Source of the DNA: an uncultured Clostridia bacterium
GTDB taxonomy: Bacteria > Bacillota > Clostridia > UBA1381
Direction: 5' to 3'
Assembly: GCA_947624165.1 (NCBI GenBank)
Contig: CANQJC010000012.1
Location: 1-58,928, forward strand
Length of the DNA: 58,928 bases
The notes under the pieces were generated by a model, which saw nothing but the letters and a program-made list of their open reading frames with translations, made no database searches and was not told where the DNA came from. The translations under genes were made by a program, and so were the position numbers. Of this stretch, positions 34,361 through 43,535 are shown piece by piece. Positions within the stretch are counted from its first letter, which is position 1, and each line of letters starts with the position of its first letter.

Positions 34361-36034
34361 ATGGGGGACAACAATATGGAGCCGCCGGCGAGCGAAGCCG
34401 GAAACGAACCAAACGAAAACAACGTAAACGAGGATATTTCTTCTTCTGACGGAAAAGGGGGAACCGAAGCGCGGACGGACGAAAACGCGGCTGAAGAAAC
34501 GACGGAAACCGACGCTGAGGAAACGACAGGATCGGATAATGCGGCGGAGGAAACGACAGGGTCGGATAACGGCGGCGAAAACGCCGATGAAAACGAGACC
34601 GAGACGACGGCAAGCGAAGCCGCCGAAGAAACGAATAACGATGAAAATGCAGATACAAAGAAAAAACGCGCGATCCCGCGAAAGAAAATATTGATTTCGA
34701 TTGCCGCCGCCGTTGCGGTGCTTGCCGCGTCGTATGCCGGAGGAGCCGCGTTTTATTTGAAGCATTTCTTCTTCAATACGGAAATAGGCGGCGTGGATTG
34801 CTCCAATCTTACAGCCGAAGCGGCGAAAGCAAAAATCGAAAACGAAATAGATAACTACACGTTCACGTTTTATGAGAAGGACGGCTCGGAGGAGGTAATA
34901 ACGGGCGACGAGATCAACCTTACGCATACGCCGGTCGAGGGCATGGAACAGCTCTTAACGCAGCAGAACGCTTTTCTTTGGCTTACGTCCCAGAAGGCGC
35001 GCGAGCTGCCGCTCAACACCGAAGTAAACTATAATAACGACGCTCTTTACAATCGAATCACTCAAATGAATTTTTCGGCGCAGACGCGGAAAAACATGGA
35101 GGGAAGCGTAAAAAACATATATTATGAAAACGGTGTGTACGGCATACATGACGACGGCGGTAAGGATATCGTAAGCGTGAACGATATGTACGCGAAGGTC
35201 AAGCCGAAAATAAAAGAGCTTTATAGGGGCATGTCCATGGAAAAGGAGGACTGCTACAAGGGTCTTGCGGACGACGATATGATGAAGGGCGTGCTGAATC
35301 TCCTGAACAAATACGTTTCCGCAAAGATAACTTACAAGCGCGGAGAGGAAAGCACAGTTCTCGATAAAGAAACGATAAACAAATGGCTGAGCGTCGGCGA
35401 CGATTACTCGGTCAAAATCGACGCGGAGAAGGCAAGGGCTTATGTAGACGAGCTTGCCAAATCCTACGATACCTACGGCAAGGACCGCAAATTTACCACC
35501 ACGGGCGGCGAGGTCGTGACGGTAAGCGGAGGTAATTACGGCTGGCTCGTGGATAATCAAAAGGAGACCGAAGAGCTTTGCAATATAATCAGATCGGGCG
35601 AAACGGTCGATCGCGAGCCTGTCTATAAGCGTACCGCGGCGGCACACGGACCGAATAACGATTTGGCGAACACCTATGTAGAGATAAGCATCGGCGGTCA
35701 GCATTTATGGTACTATAAAAACGGGGAATTGATAGTCTCCACCGACATTGTGTCGGGAAATACCGCGAAGGGCAACGGTACGCCTTCGGGAACGTACTAT
35801 ATAGCGTACAAGGATAAAAACGTTGTGTTAAAGGGCGAGGATTACGAAACGCCCGTGACGTTCTGGATGCCGTTCAACGGGGGAATAGGTCTGCACGACG
35901 CGACGTGGCGCGGAAGCTTCGGAGGAAGCATATACCGCGGCGGCGGCTCGCACGGCTGTGTGAATCTGCCTTACAGCGCGGCGCAGCAAATATACACGTC
36001 CATTTCTCCGGGTGACCCCGTGGTAGTATATTAA
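34361..36034 (+). CDS. Membrane-anchored L,D-transpeptidase (YkuD) with acidic N-terminal repeats
   Basis: 557 residues. The first about 105 residues are cytoplasmic, Glu/Thr/Asn-rich with short repeats (EETTGSDNAAE, EETTGSDNGGE). One membrane helix follows a basic stop (PRKKILISIAAAVAVLAASY, about 109-131). Residues about 150-430 look like two peptidoglycan-binding_4 (VanW-type) modules. The YkuD domain starts near 440 (VEISIGGQHLWYYKNGEL), with the catalytic motif SHGCVNLP at about 530. It should make 3-3 cross-links in the wall or anchor proteins. Such fused PG_binding_4-YkuD enzymes are common in Clostridia. RBS GGAAGGAAG. Confidence 0.9.
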   Translation: MGDNNMEPPASEAGNEPNENNVNEDISSSDGKGGTEARTDENAAEETTETDAEETTGSDNAAEETTGSDNGGENADENETETTASEAAEETNNDENADTKKKRAIPRKKILISIAAAVAVLAASYAGGAAFYLKHFFFNTEIGGVDCSNLTAEAAKAKIENEIDNYTFTFYEKDGSEEVITGDEINLTHTPVEGMEQLLTQQNAFLWLTSQKARELPLNTEVNYNNDALYNRITQMNFSAQTRKNMEGSVKNIYYENGVYGIHDDGGKDIVSVNDMYAKVKPKIKELYRGMSMEKEDCYKGLADDDMMKGVLNLLNKYVSAKITYKRGEESTVLDKETINKWLSVGDDYSVKIDAEKARAYVDELAKSYDTYGKDRKFTTTGGEVVTVSGGNYGWLVDNQKETEELCNIIRSGETVDREPVYKRTAAAHGPNNDLANTYVEISIGGQHLWYYKNGELIVSTDIVSGNTAKGNGTPSGTYYIAYKDKNVVLKGEDYETPVTFWMPFNGGIGLHDATWRGSFGGSIYRGGGSHGCVNLPYSAAQQIYTSISPGDPVVVY

Positions 36035-36039
36035 ATCTC

Positions 36040-36122
36040 GGGGACGCTAAACCATATTTAAATGGGGACACTAAAATAATATAAAAAAATAATATTGGGG
36101 ACACTAAAATTTTAGTGTCCCC
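36040..36122. repeat. Array of GGGGACRCTAAA units ending in a perfect palindrome
   Basis: Direct copies start at 36040 (GGGGACGCTAAA), 36064 and 36097 (GGGGACACTAAA); the last is joined to its inverted copy, giving the 26-bp palindrome from 36097 to 36122. AT-rich spacers separate the units. Confidence 0.8.
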
Positions 36123-36132
36123 AATGTTTTTT
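36097..36132. terminator. Bidirectional terminator between the L,D-transpeptidase gene and htpG
   Basis: A self-complementary 26-bp palindrome (GGGGACACTAAAA and TTTTAGTGTCCCC) followed by aatgttttttg on the plus strand, with AT-rich sequence on the other side. Confidence 0.75.
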
Positions 36133-36134
36133 GT

Positions 36135-37991
36135 TTAAAACAATTTTTCGAGAAGCTTGTTCGAACGCTCGATAAATTTTGTCATTTGATCGGGGCTGAG
36201 CGGGCTGTGGCTTATTTTCGCGAGATCGTAAATGTGATCTATAACCGTGGCTTCCGTTTCGCCGTCGAGCGCGGAGAGCTTTGAAATGAGCGGATTGGAC
36301 GAATTCAGAACAAGCGTGAATTCGTCCTTAAACATATCCGCCATACCCGCCATCTGCTGACCGTATGCGCGGTACATTTCTCTCATTCGCCGCGACTGCT
36401 CTCCCAGAAGAATGACCGCCGGAACGGATTCGTCCTTGAGAGACTGTACTTCGATTTTCAGATTTTCGTCGCCGATTTGTTTCTTGAATTTTTCAATAAG
36501 CTTTTCGTCGCGCTCCTTTGTCTCGTCCGTTTCTTCGGAGCTTTCCGAAATGTCGTTGAGTGCGGAGTCGATACGCTTAAATTTTATTTCGGGCTGTTTC
36601 ATTTCGATAAAGGATATGAAATGCGTGTCCATCATGCTTGGAAGCACGAGAGCGTTCAGTCCCTGCTTTTTGAACATATTTACGTACTGCGACTGAAGCT
36701 CGGTATCGGAAACGTAATACACGTCCTTGTCGTCCTTACCCTCGAGATACGCGTCGAGCGTGATATATTTACCGTCGAGATCCTTATATATTATTGCGTC
36801 CTTGACCTTGTCGTAAAATTTTTCGTCGCGCAGACAGCCGTATTTTATGAATATGTTTATATCGTCCCAATATTTTTCATAGTTTTCGCGTTCGTTGGCG
36901 TACATTCCAGTAAGCTTGTCCGCAACCTTTTTTGTTATGTGATTCGATATCTTTTTTACATAACCGTCGTTTTGGAGGAAGCTTCTTGACACGTTGAGCG
37001 GCAAATCGGGACAATCGACAACGCCTTTCAAAAGCATGAGGAAATCGGGTATCACTTCTTTTACGTTGTCCGCGACGAACACCTGATTGTTATAGAGCTT
37101 GATTTCGCCCTCCTGTCCCGCAAATTCGTGATTTATTTTCGGGAAGTAGAGTATGCCCTTTAGATTGAAGGGATAATCCACATTCAGATGTATATAGAAA
37201 AGCGGTTCGTTAAAGTCGAGAAACACGTCGCGGTAGAACGTCTTATATTCCTCGTCCGTACATTCGGACGGCTTTTTCATCCATAACGGGTGCGTGTCGT
37301 TGATAGGCTTTTCGTCCTTGTCCTCGCCGTCCTTATCCTCATCGCTCTTGTCTTTGTCGTTTTCGGGAGTTTCGACATAAACCTCTATCGGCAGGAAGGA
37401 GCAGTATTTATGCAGTATGGAGCGTATAGTGCTTTCCTCGAGAAAGTTTTCGCTGTCCTCGGATATGTTGAGGGTCACGGTCGTGCCGCGCTCCGTTCTT
37501 TCGCCCTTTTCAAGCTCAAATTCCATGCTTCCGTCGCACGTCCACTTTGCCGCCTCCGCGCCGTCGGCATACGAGAGCGAGTCTATTTCGACGCTGTCCG
37601 CGACCATAAACGCGCTGTAAAATCCCAAACCGAAGTGACCGATTATCTGCGCGCCGTCGTCCTCCTCTTCCTTATACTTTTCAAGAAAATCGCTCGCGCC
37701 GGAAAATGCGATTTGATTTATGTACTTGTCGATCTCCTCCGCGGTCATACCGATACCGTTGTCGCTTATTACGAGCTTCTTCGCGTTCTTGAAAATCGAA
37801 ACGGTCACCTTGAATTTTTCGTCCTCGCCGAGCGTTGCTTCTCCTATGCCCGCGAGCTTTTGAAGCTTCGTTATCGCGTCGCAGCCATTCGAAACAAGCT
37901 CCCGCAGAAATATGTCCTTGTCGGAATAAAGCCATTTCTTGATTATCGGGAACAGGTTTTCGCTGTCGACCGAAATGTTACCCTTTGCCAT
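36135..37991 (-). CDS. htpG: Chaperone HtpG (Hsp90)
   Basis: 618 residues. N-terminal GHKL ATPase domain: LRELVSNGCDAITKLQ (the Glu and Asn of the ATP site), DNGIGMTAEEI, GHFGLGFYSAFMVAD. A charged linker rich in Asp/Lys (KDKSDEDKDGEDKDEK region) separates the middle domain, which has NVSRSFLQ; the C-terminal part provides dimerisation. It is a stress chaperone. A perfect CIRCE box upstream places it under HrcA, the heat-shock repressor, not a usual arrangement in B. subtilis, where htpG is class III. Confidence 0.98.
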   Translation of the reverse strand: MAKGNISVDSENLFPIIKKWLYSDKDIFLRELVSNGCDAITKLQKLAGIGEATLGEDEKFKVTVSIFKNAKKLVISDNGIGMTAEEIDKYINQIAFSGASDFLEKYKEEEDDGAQIIGHFGLGFYSAFMVADSVEIDSLSYADGAEAAKWTCDGSMEFELEKGERTERGTTVTLNISEDSENFLEESTIRSILHKYCSFLPIEVYVETPENDKDKSDEDKDGEDKDEKPINDTHPLWMKKPSECTDEEYKTFYRDVFLDFNEPLFYIHLNVDYPFNLKGILYFPKINHEFAGQEGEIKLYNNQVFVADNVKEVIPDFLMLLKGVVDCPDLPLNVSRSFLQNDGYVKKISNHITKKVADKLTGMYANERENYEKYWDDINIFIKYGCLRDEKFYDKVKDAIIYKDLDGKYITLDAYLEGKDDKDVYYVSDTELQSQYVNMFKKQGLNALVLPSMMDTHFISFIEMKQPEIKFKRIDSALNDISESSEETDETKERDEKLIEKFKKQIGDENLKIEVQSLKDESVPAVILLGEQSRRMREMYRAYGQQMAGMADMFKDEFTLVLNSSNPLISKLSALDGETEATVIDHIYDLAKISHSPLSPDQMTKFIERSNKLLEKLF

Positions 37992-38054
37992 TGTTAATCA
38001 TTTCCTTTCTTTTTATGTAAATATGTTTGTACGCTTTTTAACAGCTCAAATAAT

Positions 38055-38083
38055 ATAATAATACCGATTTGTGAAAATGTCAA
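38055..38083 (-). promoter_or_regulatory. Sigma-A promoter of htpG
   Basis: On the minus strand TTGACA (38078-38083) and TATTAT (38055-38060) have a 17-bp spacer; the CIRCE element ends 7 bp upstream of the -35. Confidence 0.8.
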
Positions 38084-38090
38084 TACGAAA

Positions 38091-38117
38091 TTAGCACTCT
38101 TAGTGCGAGAGTGCTAA
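38091..38117 (-). promoter_or_regulatory. CIRCE operator (HrcA site) of htpG
   Basis: TTAGCACTC, a 9-bp spacer, GAGTGCTAA: an exact match to the CIRCE consensus. It sits just upstream of the -35 element of htpG. Confidence 0.96.
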
Positions 38118-38163
38118 CCGTTCATGAGCGGGCGCGTAAATTCCGCCCGCGCGGCGGTCTGTG

Positions 38164-39126
38164 TTAAGCGTAGCCGTAGATACCTCTTACGGACACGTCG
38201 CCGGAATTTACGCGTATAACGCCGTCGTCGGTACACACGCTTAAAACGCCGTATTCGTCCACATCTGTCGCCGTTCCGACGACGGTTTTGTTTTTGAAGA
38301 TTACGCTTACTTCGCGTCCGAGCGTGACGCAGTTCGATCGGTATTCGTCAAGGATAGGAGCGAGACCTCCGTCGGAGAATTGTTTATACACGCGTTCAAG
38401 CTCGTTGAGTATCTGCGCGGCGACGTCGCTGCGGCGGTATTTCACGCCGCTTTCGATATACATGGACGTCGCTTTGTTTTCCAATTCGCCGCCGAATGAT
38501 TCGTCGTTTACGTTAACGCCTATTCCACACGCGATATAATTTACCGTGTCCGCTTCCGAGGACATTTCCGTAAGTATGCCGCAGACCTTTTTCGAACCGA
38601 TAACGATATCGTTGGGCCACTTGATCTGCGCGCCGTGACCTATCGCGCGGCATACGGCGAGACCCGCCGCAAGCGTCGCCTGCGCCGCCTGTGACGGCGG
38701 CAGGTCGGGCTTTAGCAAAACCGTGAGATATATCCCGTTTCCGCGCGGGGAGGACCATGCGCGTCCCCGGCTGCCCTTGCCGCCGTACTGCGTTTCCGCG
38801 ATAAACACGCTCCCGTCCGGCGATGAGGAATTTTCTTTCGCGCGGTTGTTCGTTGTGTCCGTCTCGTCGTAGAGAAATATATTTCTGCCGATAAATTCCG
38901 TTTTGAGCCCTTTTGCTATCCCTTCCGCGCTTAGCGTATCGGGGGAATATTCGAGACGGTATCCTCTGTTCGTTGAGGAGCTTATTACATAACCCGCGCT
39001 CCGAAGGCTTTTAATATGTTTCCATACCGCCGCGCGCGAAATGTCGAGCGCGCGGCTTATTTCCTCGCCGGAGACGTAGCCCTCGGAGCTTTCGAGTATA
39101 CTGAGAATTTTATCTTTCACCTTCAT
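38164..39126 (-). CDS. birA: Bifunctional biotin-protein ligase / biotin operon repressor
   Basis: 320 residues from ATG 39126. An N-terminal winged-helix domain (SGEEISRALDISRAAVWKHI) makes it the repressor-type BirA. The ligase core has the biotinyl-AMP loop GGKGSRGRAWSSPRGNGIY (consensus GRGRxGR, here modified), KWPNDIVIG and the C-terminal SH3-like domain. It attaches biotin to carboxylase carriers. Its start overlaps the clpC end by 17 nt, so it is translated from the ctsR stress operon; that is unusual for birA. Confidence 0.95.
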   Translation of the reverse strand: MKVKDKILSILESSEGYVSGEEISRALDISRAAVWKHIKSLRSAGYVISSSTNRGYRLEYSPDTLSAEGIAKGLKTEFIGRNIFLYDETDTTNNRAKENSSSPDGSVFIAETQYGGKGSRGRAWSSPRGNGIYLTVLLKPDLPPSQAAQATLAAGLAVCRAIGHGAQIKWPNDIVIGSKKVCGILTEMSSEADTVNYIACGIGVNVNDESFGGELENKATSMYIESGVKYRRSDVAAQILNELERVYKQFSDGGLAPILDEYRSNCVTLGREVSVIFKNKTVVGTATDVDEYGVLSVCTDDGVIRVNSGDVSVRGIYGYA

Positions 39127-41590
39127 CACCCTTGGGCTTTTCCTCCGTTTTCACGGTAAAGCCGTTTTCGTCGGCGTCGACGACGATCGCGCCGCCTTTA
39201 ACTATTTCTCCGTCTATGATCTTTTCTGAGAGCATATCCTCGATCTCGTTCTGAATGGCGCGTCTGAGCGGTCTTGCACCGTATGTCGGATCGAAGCCCG
39301 CTTTGGCTATTTTCTCGACCGCCGCGTCCGTGAACGTTACCGAAATTTCGTTTGACTTGAGACGCTCCTCGAGCGACGCAAGCATGAGCCGAGCGATATC
39401 CTTTATATTTTCCTCGCTGAGCCTGTCGAATACGATTATGTCGTCTATCCTGTTCAAAAATTCCGGCTTGAACGCACGCTTTACCTCGTCCATGACCTTA
39501 TTCTTGATTTTTTCGTGCTCGCTGAGATTCTTGTCGTCCGACGCGCCCGCGAAACCGAGCTTGGACGATACGCTGCCGATTATTTCTTTCGCGCCGAGAT
39601 TTGAAGTCATTATGATGACCGTGTTTTTAAAATCGACTTTTCTGCCCTGCGCGTCGGTCAGGATACCGTCGTCGAGAATTTGCAGCATTATATTGAACAC
39701 GTCGGGGTGAGCCTTTTCTATTTCGTCAAACAGGATCACGGAATACGGGTTCTTGCGTATTTTTTCCGTAAGCTGACCGCCTTCCTCGAAGCCGACATAT
39801 CCCGGGGGCGAGCCGATAAACTTCGATACGGCGTGCTTTTCCATATATTCCGACATATCTACTCGGATAAGCGCGTTTTCGCTGCCGAACATGGCTTCCG
39901 CAAGCGTTTTTGAAAGCTCCGTTTTACCGACGCCGGTCGGACCGAGGAAGAGGAACGAGCCGATCGGGCGTTTGGGGTCCTTAAGCCCCGCTCTGCCGCG
40001 CTTTATTGCTTTTGCGACCGCGCTCACCGCTTCGTTCTGACCGATAACGCGCGCGTGCAGCGTGTCTTCGAGGTTTCTGAGCTTTTCCATTTCCTCCTCT
40101 TTAAGTCTTGAAGCGGGGATATGCGTCCAATCCGCGAGAATTTCCGCTATGTCGTCTTCGTCCACAACGAGCTTTGACGACGAGCCGGTACCCTTCCAGT
40201 CGGATTTGAGCTTTTCGACCTCCTCCTTGAGGACGACCTCCTCGTCGCGTATCTTTGCCGCCTTTTCAAATTCCTGAGCGGTGATAGCTTCCTGCTTCTC
40301 GGAGATAAGCTTTTCGAGACGCTTTTCCTTTTCCTTCAAATCCGCAGGCTCCGTCTGAGAACCGAGACGTTTTTTTGACGCCGCTTCGTCGACGAGGTCG
40401 ATAGCTTTGTCGGGAAGGAAACGGTCGGTGATATAACGAGACGAAAGCTTCGCCGCGGCATTGAGCGCGCCGTCGGTTATCGTCACGCTGTGATGCGCTT
40501 CGTACTTGTCGCGTATACCCTTGAGTATTTCCACGGTTTCCTCGACGGTCGGTTCGCCGACAGTCACGGGCTGGAAACGTCTTTCGAGCGCGGCGTCCTT
40601 TTCGATATATTTTTTGTATTCCTTGAGCGTCGTCGCGCCGATAAGCTGAAGCTCGCCGCGCGCGAGGAAGGGCTTTAATATATTCGACGCGTCCATACTG
40701 CCTTCCGCGCTTCCCGCGCCGACGATGGTATGAAATTCGTCGATAAAGAGTATGACGTTTTTCGCTTCAAGCACCTCGTTTATCGCTTTCTTGAGACGTT
40801 CCTCAAACTCGCCGCGGTACTTCGCGCCCGCGACCATGCTCGACAAATCGACCGAAACGAGCCTTTTTGTTTTGAGCGGCTCGGGAACGTCGCCCGACGC
40901 TATCCTCTGGGCGAGACCTTCTATAACGGCTGTTTTGCCGACGCCCGGCTCGCCGATGAGACAGGGGTTGTTTTTGGTGCGTCTCGAAAGGATCTGCGTC
41001 ACGCGTTCGATCTCGTTTGTGCGTCCGATAACGGGGTCAAATTTGCCCTCTTTGGCTATCGCGGTGAAGTCGCGTCCGAATTGATCGAGCGTGGGCGTTT
41101 TTGAGTTTGACGCGCCGCCGCTGTAATCGCTGTGATGCTCGACATCCAAATCGCCTTCGATAGACCGCGCCGTTTCGGTGTAAAAAGCGGGCATATTCGC
41201 GCCGGTGGATTCGAGTATCTTGAATCCTACGCCGTCGCCGTCGCGTATAATAGCCATAAGAATGTGTTCGGTACCGATATATCTGTGGTTAAATCTGCGT
41301 GCTTCGAGCGCGCTGATCTCAAGCAGACGCTTCGAGCGCGGCGTGAGCGGCAGCTCCGTCTGCTTCGGCAGGGGATTGCCCGTACCGATATACTCCTCTA
41401 TCTTTTTAATTACCTGTTCTTCCGTCAGTCCTATTTTTTCGATAGACTTCGCAGCCACTCCGCTGCCTTCGCGGATAAGACCCAATAAAAGGTGTTCGCT
41501 GCCAATATAGTTGTGTCCCATTTCAGTCGCCGCGTCATGCGCTTCGCTGATGGCAATTCTTGCTTTTTCCGTAAAATTTGAAAATAACAT
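39110..41590 (-). CDS. clpC: ATP-dependent Clp protease ATPase subunit ClpC
   Basis: 826 residues from ATG 41590 (MLFSNFTEKARIAIS); an ATG three codons earlier sits on the Shine-Dalgarno AAGGAGATG. Domains: N-domain with two repeats (1-145), AAA1 with Walker A GEPGVGKTAVIEG and Walker B VILFIDEFHT, the UVR-type M-domain (LISEKQEAITAQEFEKAAKI) used for MecA/McsB binding, and AAA2 with GPTGVGKTELSK and VILFDEIEKAHPD. It unfolds proteins, including those tagged by phospho-arginine from McsB, for ClpP. Fourth gene of the ctsR operon. Confidence 0.98.
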   Translation of the reverse strand: MLFSNFTEKARIAISEAHDAATEMGHNYIGSEHLLLGLIREGSGVAAKSIEKIGLTEEQVIKKIEEYIGTGNPLPKQTELPLTPRSKRLLEISALEARRFNHRYIGTEHILMAIIRDGDGVGFKILESTGANMPAFYTETARSIEGDLDVEHHSDYSGGASNSKTPTLDQFGRDFTAIAKEGKFDPVIGRTNEIERVTQILSRRTKNNPCLIGEPGVGKTAVIEGLAQRIASGDVPEPLKTKRLVSVDLSSMVAGAKYRGEFEERLKKAINEVLEAKNVILFIDEFHTIVGAGSAEGSMDASNILKPFLARGELQLIGATTLKEYKKYIEKDAALERRFQPVTVGEPTVEETVEILKGIRDKYEAHHSVTITDGALNAAAKLSSRYITDRFLPDKAIDLVDEAASKKRLGSQTEPADLKEKEKRLEKLISEKQEAITAQEFEKAAKIRDEEVVLKEEVEKLKSDWKGTGSSSKLVVDEDDIAEILADWTHIPASRLKEEEMEKLRNLEDTLHARVIGQNEAVSAVAKAIKRGRAGLKDPKRPIGSFLFLGPTGVGKTELSKTLAEAMFGSENALIRVDMSEYMEKHAVSKFIGSPPGYVGFEEGGQLTEKIRKNPYSVILFDEIEKAHPDVFNIMLQILDDGILTDAQGRKVDFKNTVIIMTSNLGAKEIIGSVSSKLGFAGASDDKNLSEHEKIKNKVMDEVKRAFKPEFLNRIDDIIVFDRLSEENIKDIARLMLASLEERLKSNEISVTFTDAAVEKIAKAGFDPTYGARPLRRAIQNEIEDMLSEKIIDGEIVKGGAIVVDADENGFTVKTEEKPKGDEGER

Positions 41591-41637
41591 GGGAATCATC
41601 TCCTTTTCGATATGGCGGCCGCTGCGCCGCCGTTCGT

Positions 41638-42636
41638 TTAAATGTTTTTCCTTATAAATTCCGCGCGCTTTTTATCGCGTTCCGCGCTCGGAAGCTCTTT
41701 ACCGCCGCATATGAGCGCGGGCTCGGACAAGATCATACATTCGAGCGGATCTATTTTGCCGTCTTTGGGAAGTATACCCATATTTTGACCGAGCATTACG
41801 TCCGAAAGCAGCGACTTCGCTTCCGCGCTCGACATGACGACCGCGTATTTAAGAGTGCCATAAGAGCGGAACAGTCTGTCGCGAAGCGCGTCCGCATTGT
41901 CCTTTTCAAGCGCGGCGCGCGCTTTCTTTTCCATTTCGACCATTTGACCGACGATGTTTTTGAGCTTCTCTATCGTCTGTTCCTCGGAGATGCCGAGCGT
42001 CGCGCGGTTTGAGATTTGATAGAGCGAGCCGTAGGCTTTCGTGCCTTCGCCGTACAGTCCGCGCACCTCTATCCCGAGACTTCCCGCCGATGAGATCAGC
42101 TTTGAAATGTTGTCGCTCATCGTCAGCGCGGGAAGATGGAGCATAAGCGACGCGCGCATACCTGTGCCGGTGTTTGTGGGACACGCCGTCAGATAACCGA
42201 AGTCGGGGTCGAACGCGTATGTGAGACGCTCCTCTATCACGTCGTCGACCTTGCTTGCGAGAGAGTACGCTTCGTCGGGACAGCAGCCGCTTTTTATAAT
42301 CTGCAAGCGTATGTGATCCTCCTCCATAAGCATTATGCTCATGGTTTTGTCTTTGTTTATAAGCACGCTTTTACCCGTGCCGGAGCACATGTCGGGGCTT
42401 ATCAGATGTTCCTCCGCCATGGCGCGTTTTTCGGGCGCGCTCATCGAATCCAAATCAATAAAATCGAAATCCTTGGCGAGCGTCGAGTTGCCGTTGAGTA
42501 TTGCGTCCTTGATTTTTTCGCTCACCGCCTTCTTGTCGCCCAGGGCGTTCGGGAAGGGGGTGTTGTCGAGGTTTCTCGCAAGTCTTATACGCGTCGAAAC
42601 GACTATGTCGGAATTATTGTCTTTATACCAAATCAT
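41638..42636 (-). CDS. mcsB: Protein-arginine kinase McsB
   Basis: 332 residues, phosphagen-kinase fold without its N-terminal domain. Key motifs: VVSTRIRLARNL (ATP-binding arginines), EEDHIRLQ (catalytic acidic pair), TACPTNTGTGMRASLMLHLPAL (substrate loop). It phosphorylates arginines of misfolded proteins and of CtsR, delivering them to ClpCP. The start overlaps the mcsA stop (ATGA), and clpC follows 47 nt later. Confidence 0.97.
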   Translation of the reverse strand: MIWYKDNNSDIVVSTRIRLARNLDNTPFPNALGDKKAVSEKIKDAILNGNSTLAKDFDFIDLDSMSAPEKRAMAEEHLISPDMCSGTGKSVLINKDKTMSIMLMEEDHIRLQIIKSGCCPDEAYSLASKVDDVIEERLTYAFDPDFGYLTACPTNTGTGMRASLMLHLPALTMSDNISKLISSAGSLGIEVRGLYGEGTKAYGSLYQISNRATLGISEEQTIEKLKNIVGQMVEMEKKARAALEKDNADALRDRLFRSYGTLKYAVVMSSAEAKSLLSDVMLGQNMGILPKDGKIDPLECMILSEPALICGGKELPSAERDKKRAEFIRKNI

Positions 42637-43004
42637 GATTTTTTCACCTCGTTTTCCATTTCACGCACACGTTTGTGAAGCTTCGCCGCCGTCTCGTAAT
42701 CCTCGTTTCTGACGGCTTCCGCAAGCTGCTTTTTCAGATTTTCGTATTCGCGTTTTTTTCTCAGCTCCTCGCCCGACTTTGACGGTATCTTGCCGGTATG
42801 TGACGCGGACGGCTGTACCTGTCGGAGCGTCGCCGCGATCTGCGGACGGAACACCTTGTAGCAGCTCGAACAGCCTATCTTGCCGGTGCGTCTGAAGTCG
42901 GAATAGGTGTGCGAGCATACGGGACACCGTTTTTCCTCCTTTGCGGCGGCATTCTGCATAAAAATGTCGAATCCGTCAAAAAAATCCGAAAATAAATCAT
43001 ACAT
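42633..43004 (-). CDS. mcsA: McsA, activator of McsB, lacking the first zinc finger
   Basis: 123 residues from ATG 43004 (RBS AAGGTGA). It carries one Cys pair motif, KRCPVCSHTYSDF and IGCSSCYKVF, and a C-terminal UVR domain (YENLKKQLAEAVRNEDYETA). B. subtilis McsA (about 185 aa) has an additional N-terminal CxxC...CxxC zinc finger; here that is replaced by an acidic-aromatic stretch (YDLFSDFFDGFDIFMQN). It probably still stimulates McsB. A short McsA of this kind may be common in Clostridia. Confidence 0.93.
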   Translation of the reverse strand: MYDLFSDFFDGFDIFMQNAAAKEEKRCPVCSHTYSDFRRTGKIGCSSCYKVFRPQIAATLRQVQPSASHTGKIPSKSGEELRKKREYENLKKQLAEAVRNEDYETAAKLHKRVREMENEVKKS

Positions 43005-43067
43005 AATAATCACCTTGACCTTTCTTTTTTAACCTTGCCCCAAAACGAGGCTCGAACTGTTCCTTTT

Positions 43068-43523
43068 CTAATCTTGGCTCTGCGCCGCCGTGAGCATACT
43101 TTTGAATATGCCCGCTCTTATTTTGTCGCGCCGCTCCGGCTCCGTGTCGAGCACGGCGTCCGACAGCGCGCTTGCCATAAGCACGGCGGTTTTTTTGTCG
43201 GTCGCTCCGCTGCGGACGAGATTCGTCAGATACGCCTTTGCCGTCTTTTCGTCGAGCCTGTCGCCCGCGGCGCGTATCGTCTCGGCTATAAGACCGTTTT
43301 CGTACTTCACCTTCTTGATTTTCAAATATCCGCCGCCGCCGCGCTTCGATTCGACAACGTAGCCGTGTTCGGGATTGAAGCGCGTCGATATGACGTAATT
43401 TATCTGAGAGGGTACGCAGCCGAAAACGCCCGCAAGCTCGTTGCGTCTTATTTCGAGCCATTCGTCCGTTTCGTTTTTGAGAAGCTCGTTTATGAAAGCT
43501 TCTATTCTGTCGCTTATACCCAT
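43068..43523 (-). CDS. ctsR: Transcriptional repressor CtsR
   Basis: 151 residues. N-terminal winged helix: IRRNELAGVFGCVPSQINYVISTRF; the RGGGGYLKI wing contains the glycine-rich turn that acts as thermosensor in CtsR. The C-terminal dimerisation part follows (LDEKTAKAYLTNLV). It represses its own operon through the heptad repeat upstream and is inactivated by heat and McsB. First gene of ctsR-mcsA-mcsB-clpC-birA. Confidence 0.97.
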   Translation of the reverse strand: MGISDRIEAFINELLKNETDEWLEIRRNELAGVFGCVPSQINYVISTRFNPEHGYVVESKRGGGGYLKIKKVKYENGLIAETIRAAGDRLDEKTAKAYLTNLVRSGATDKKTAVLMASALSDAVLDTEPERRDKIRAGIFKSMLTAAQSQD

Positions 43524-43535
43524 TCAAATCACCTC

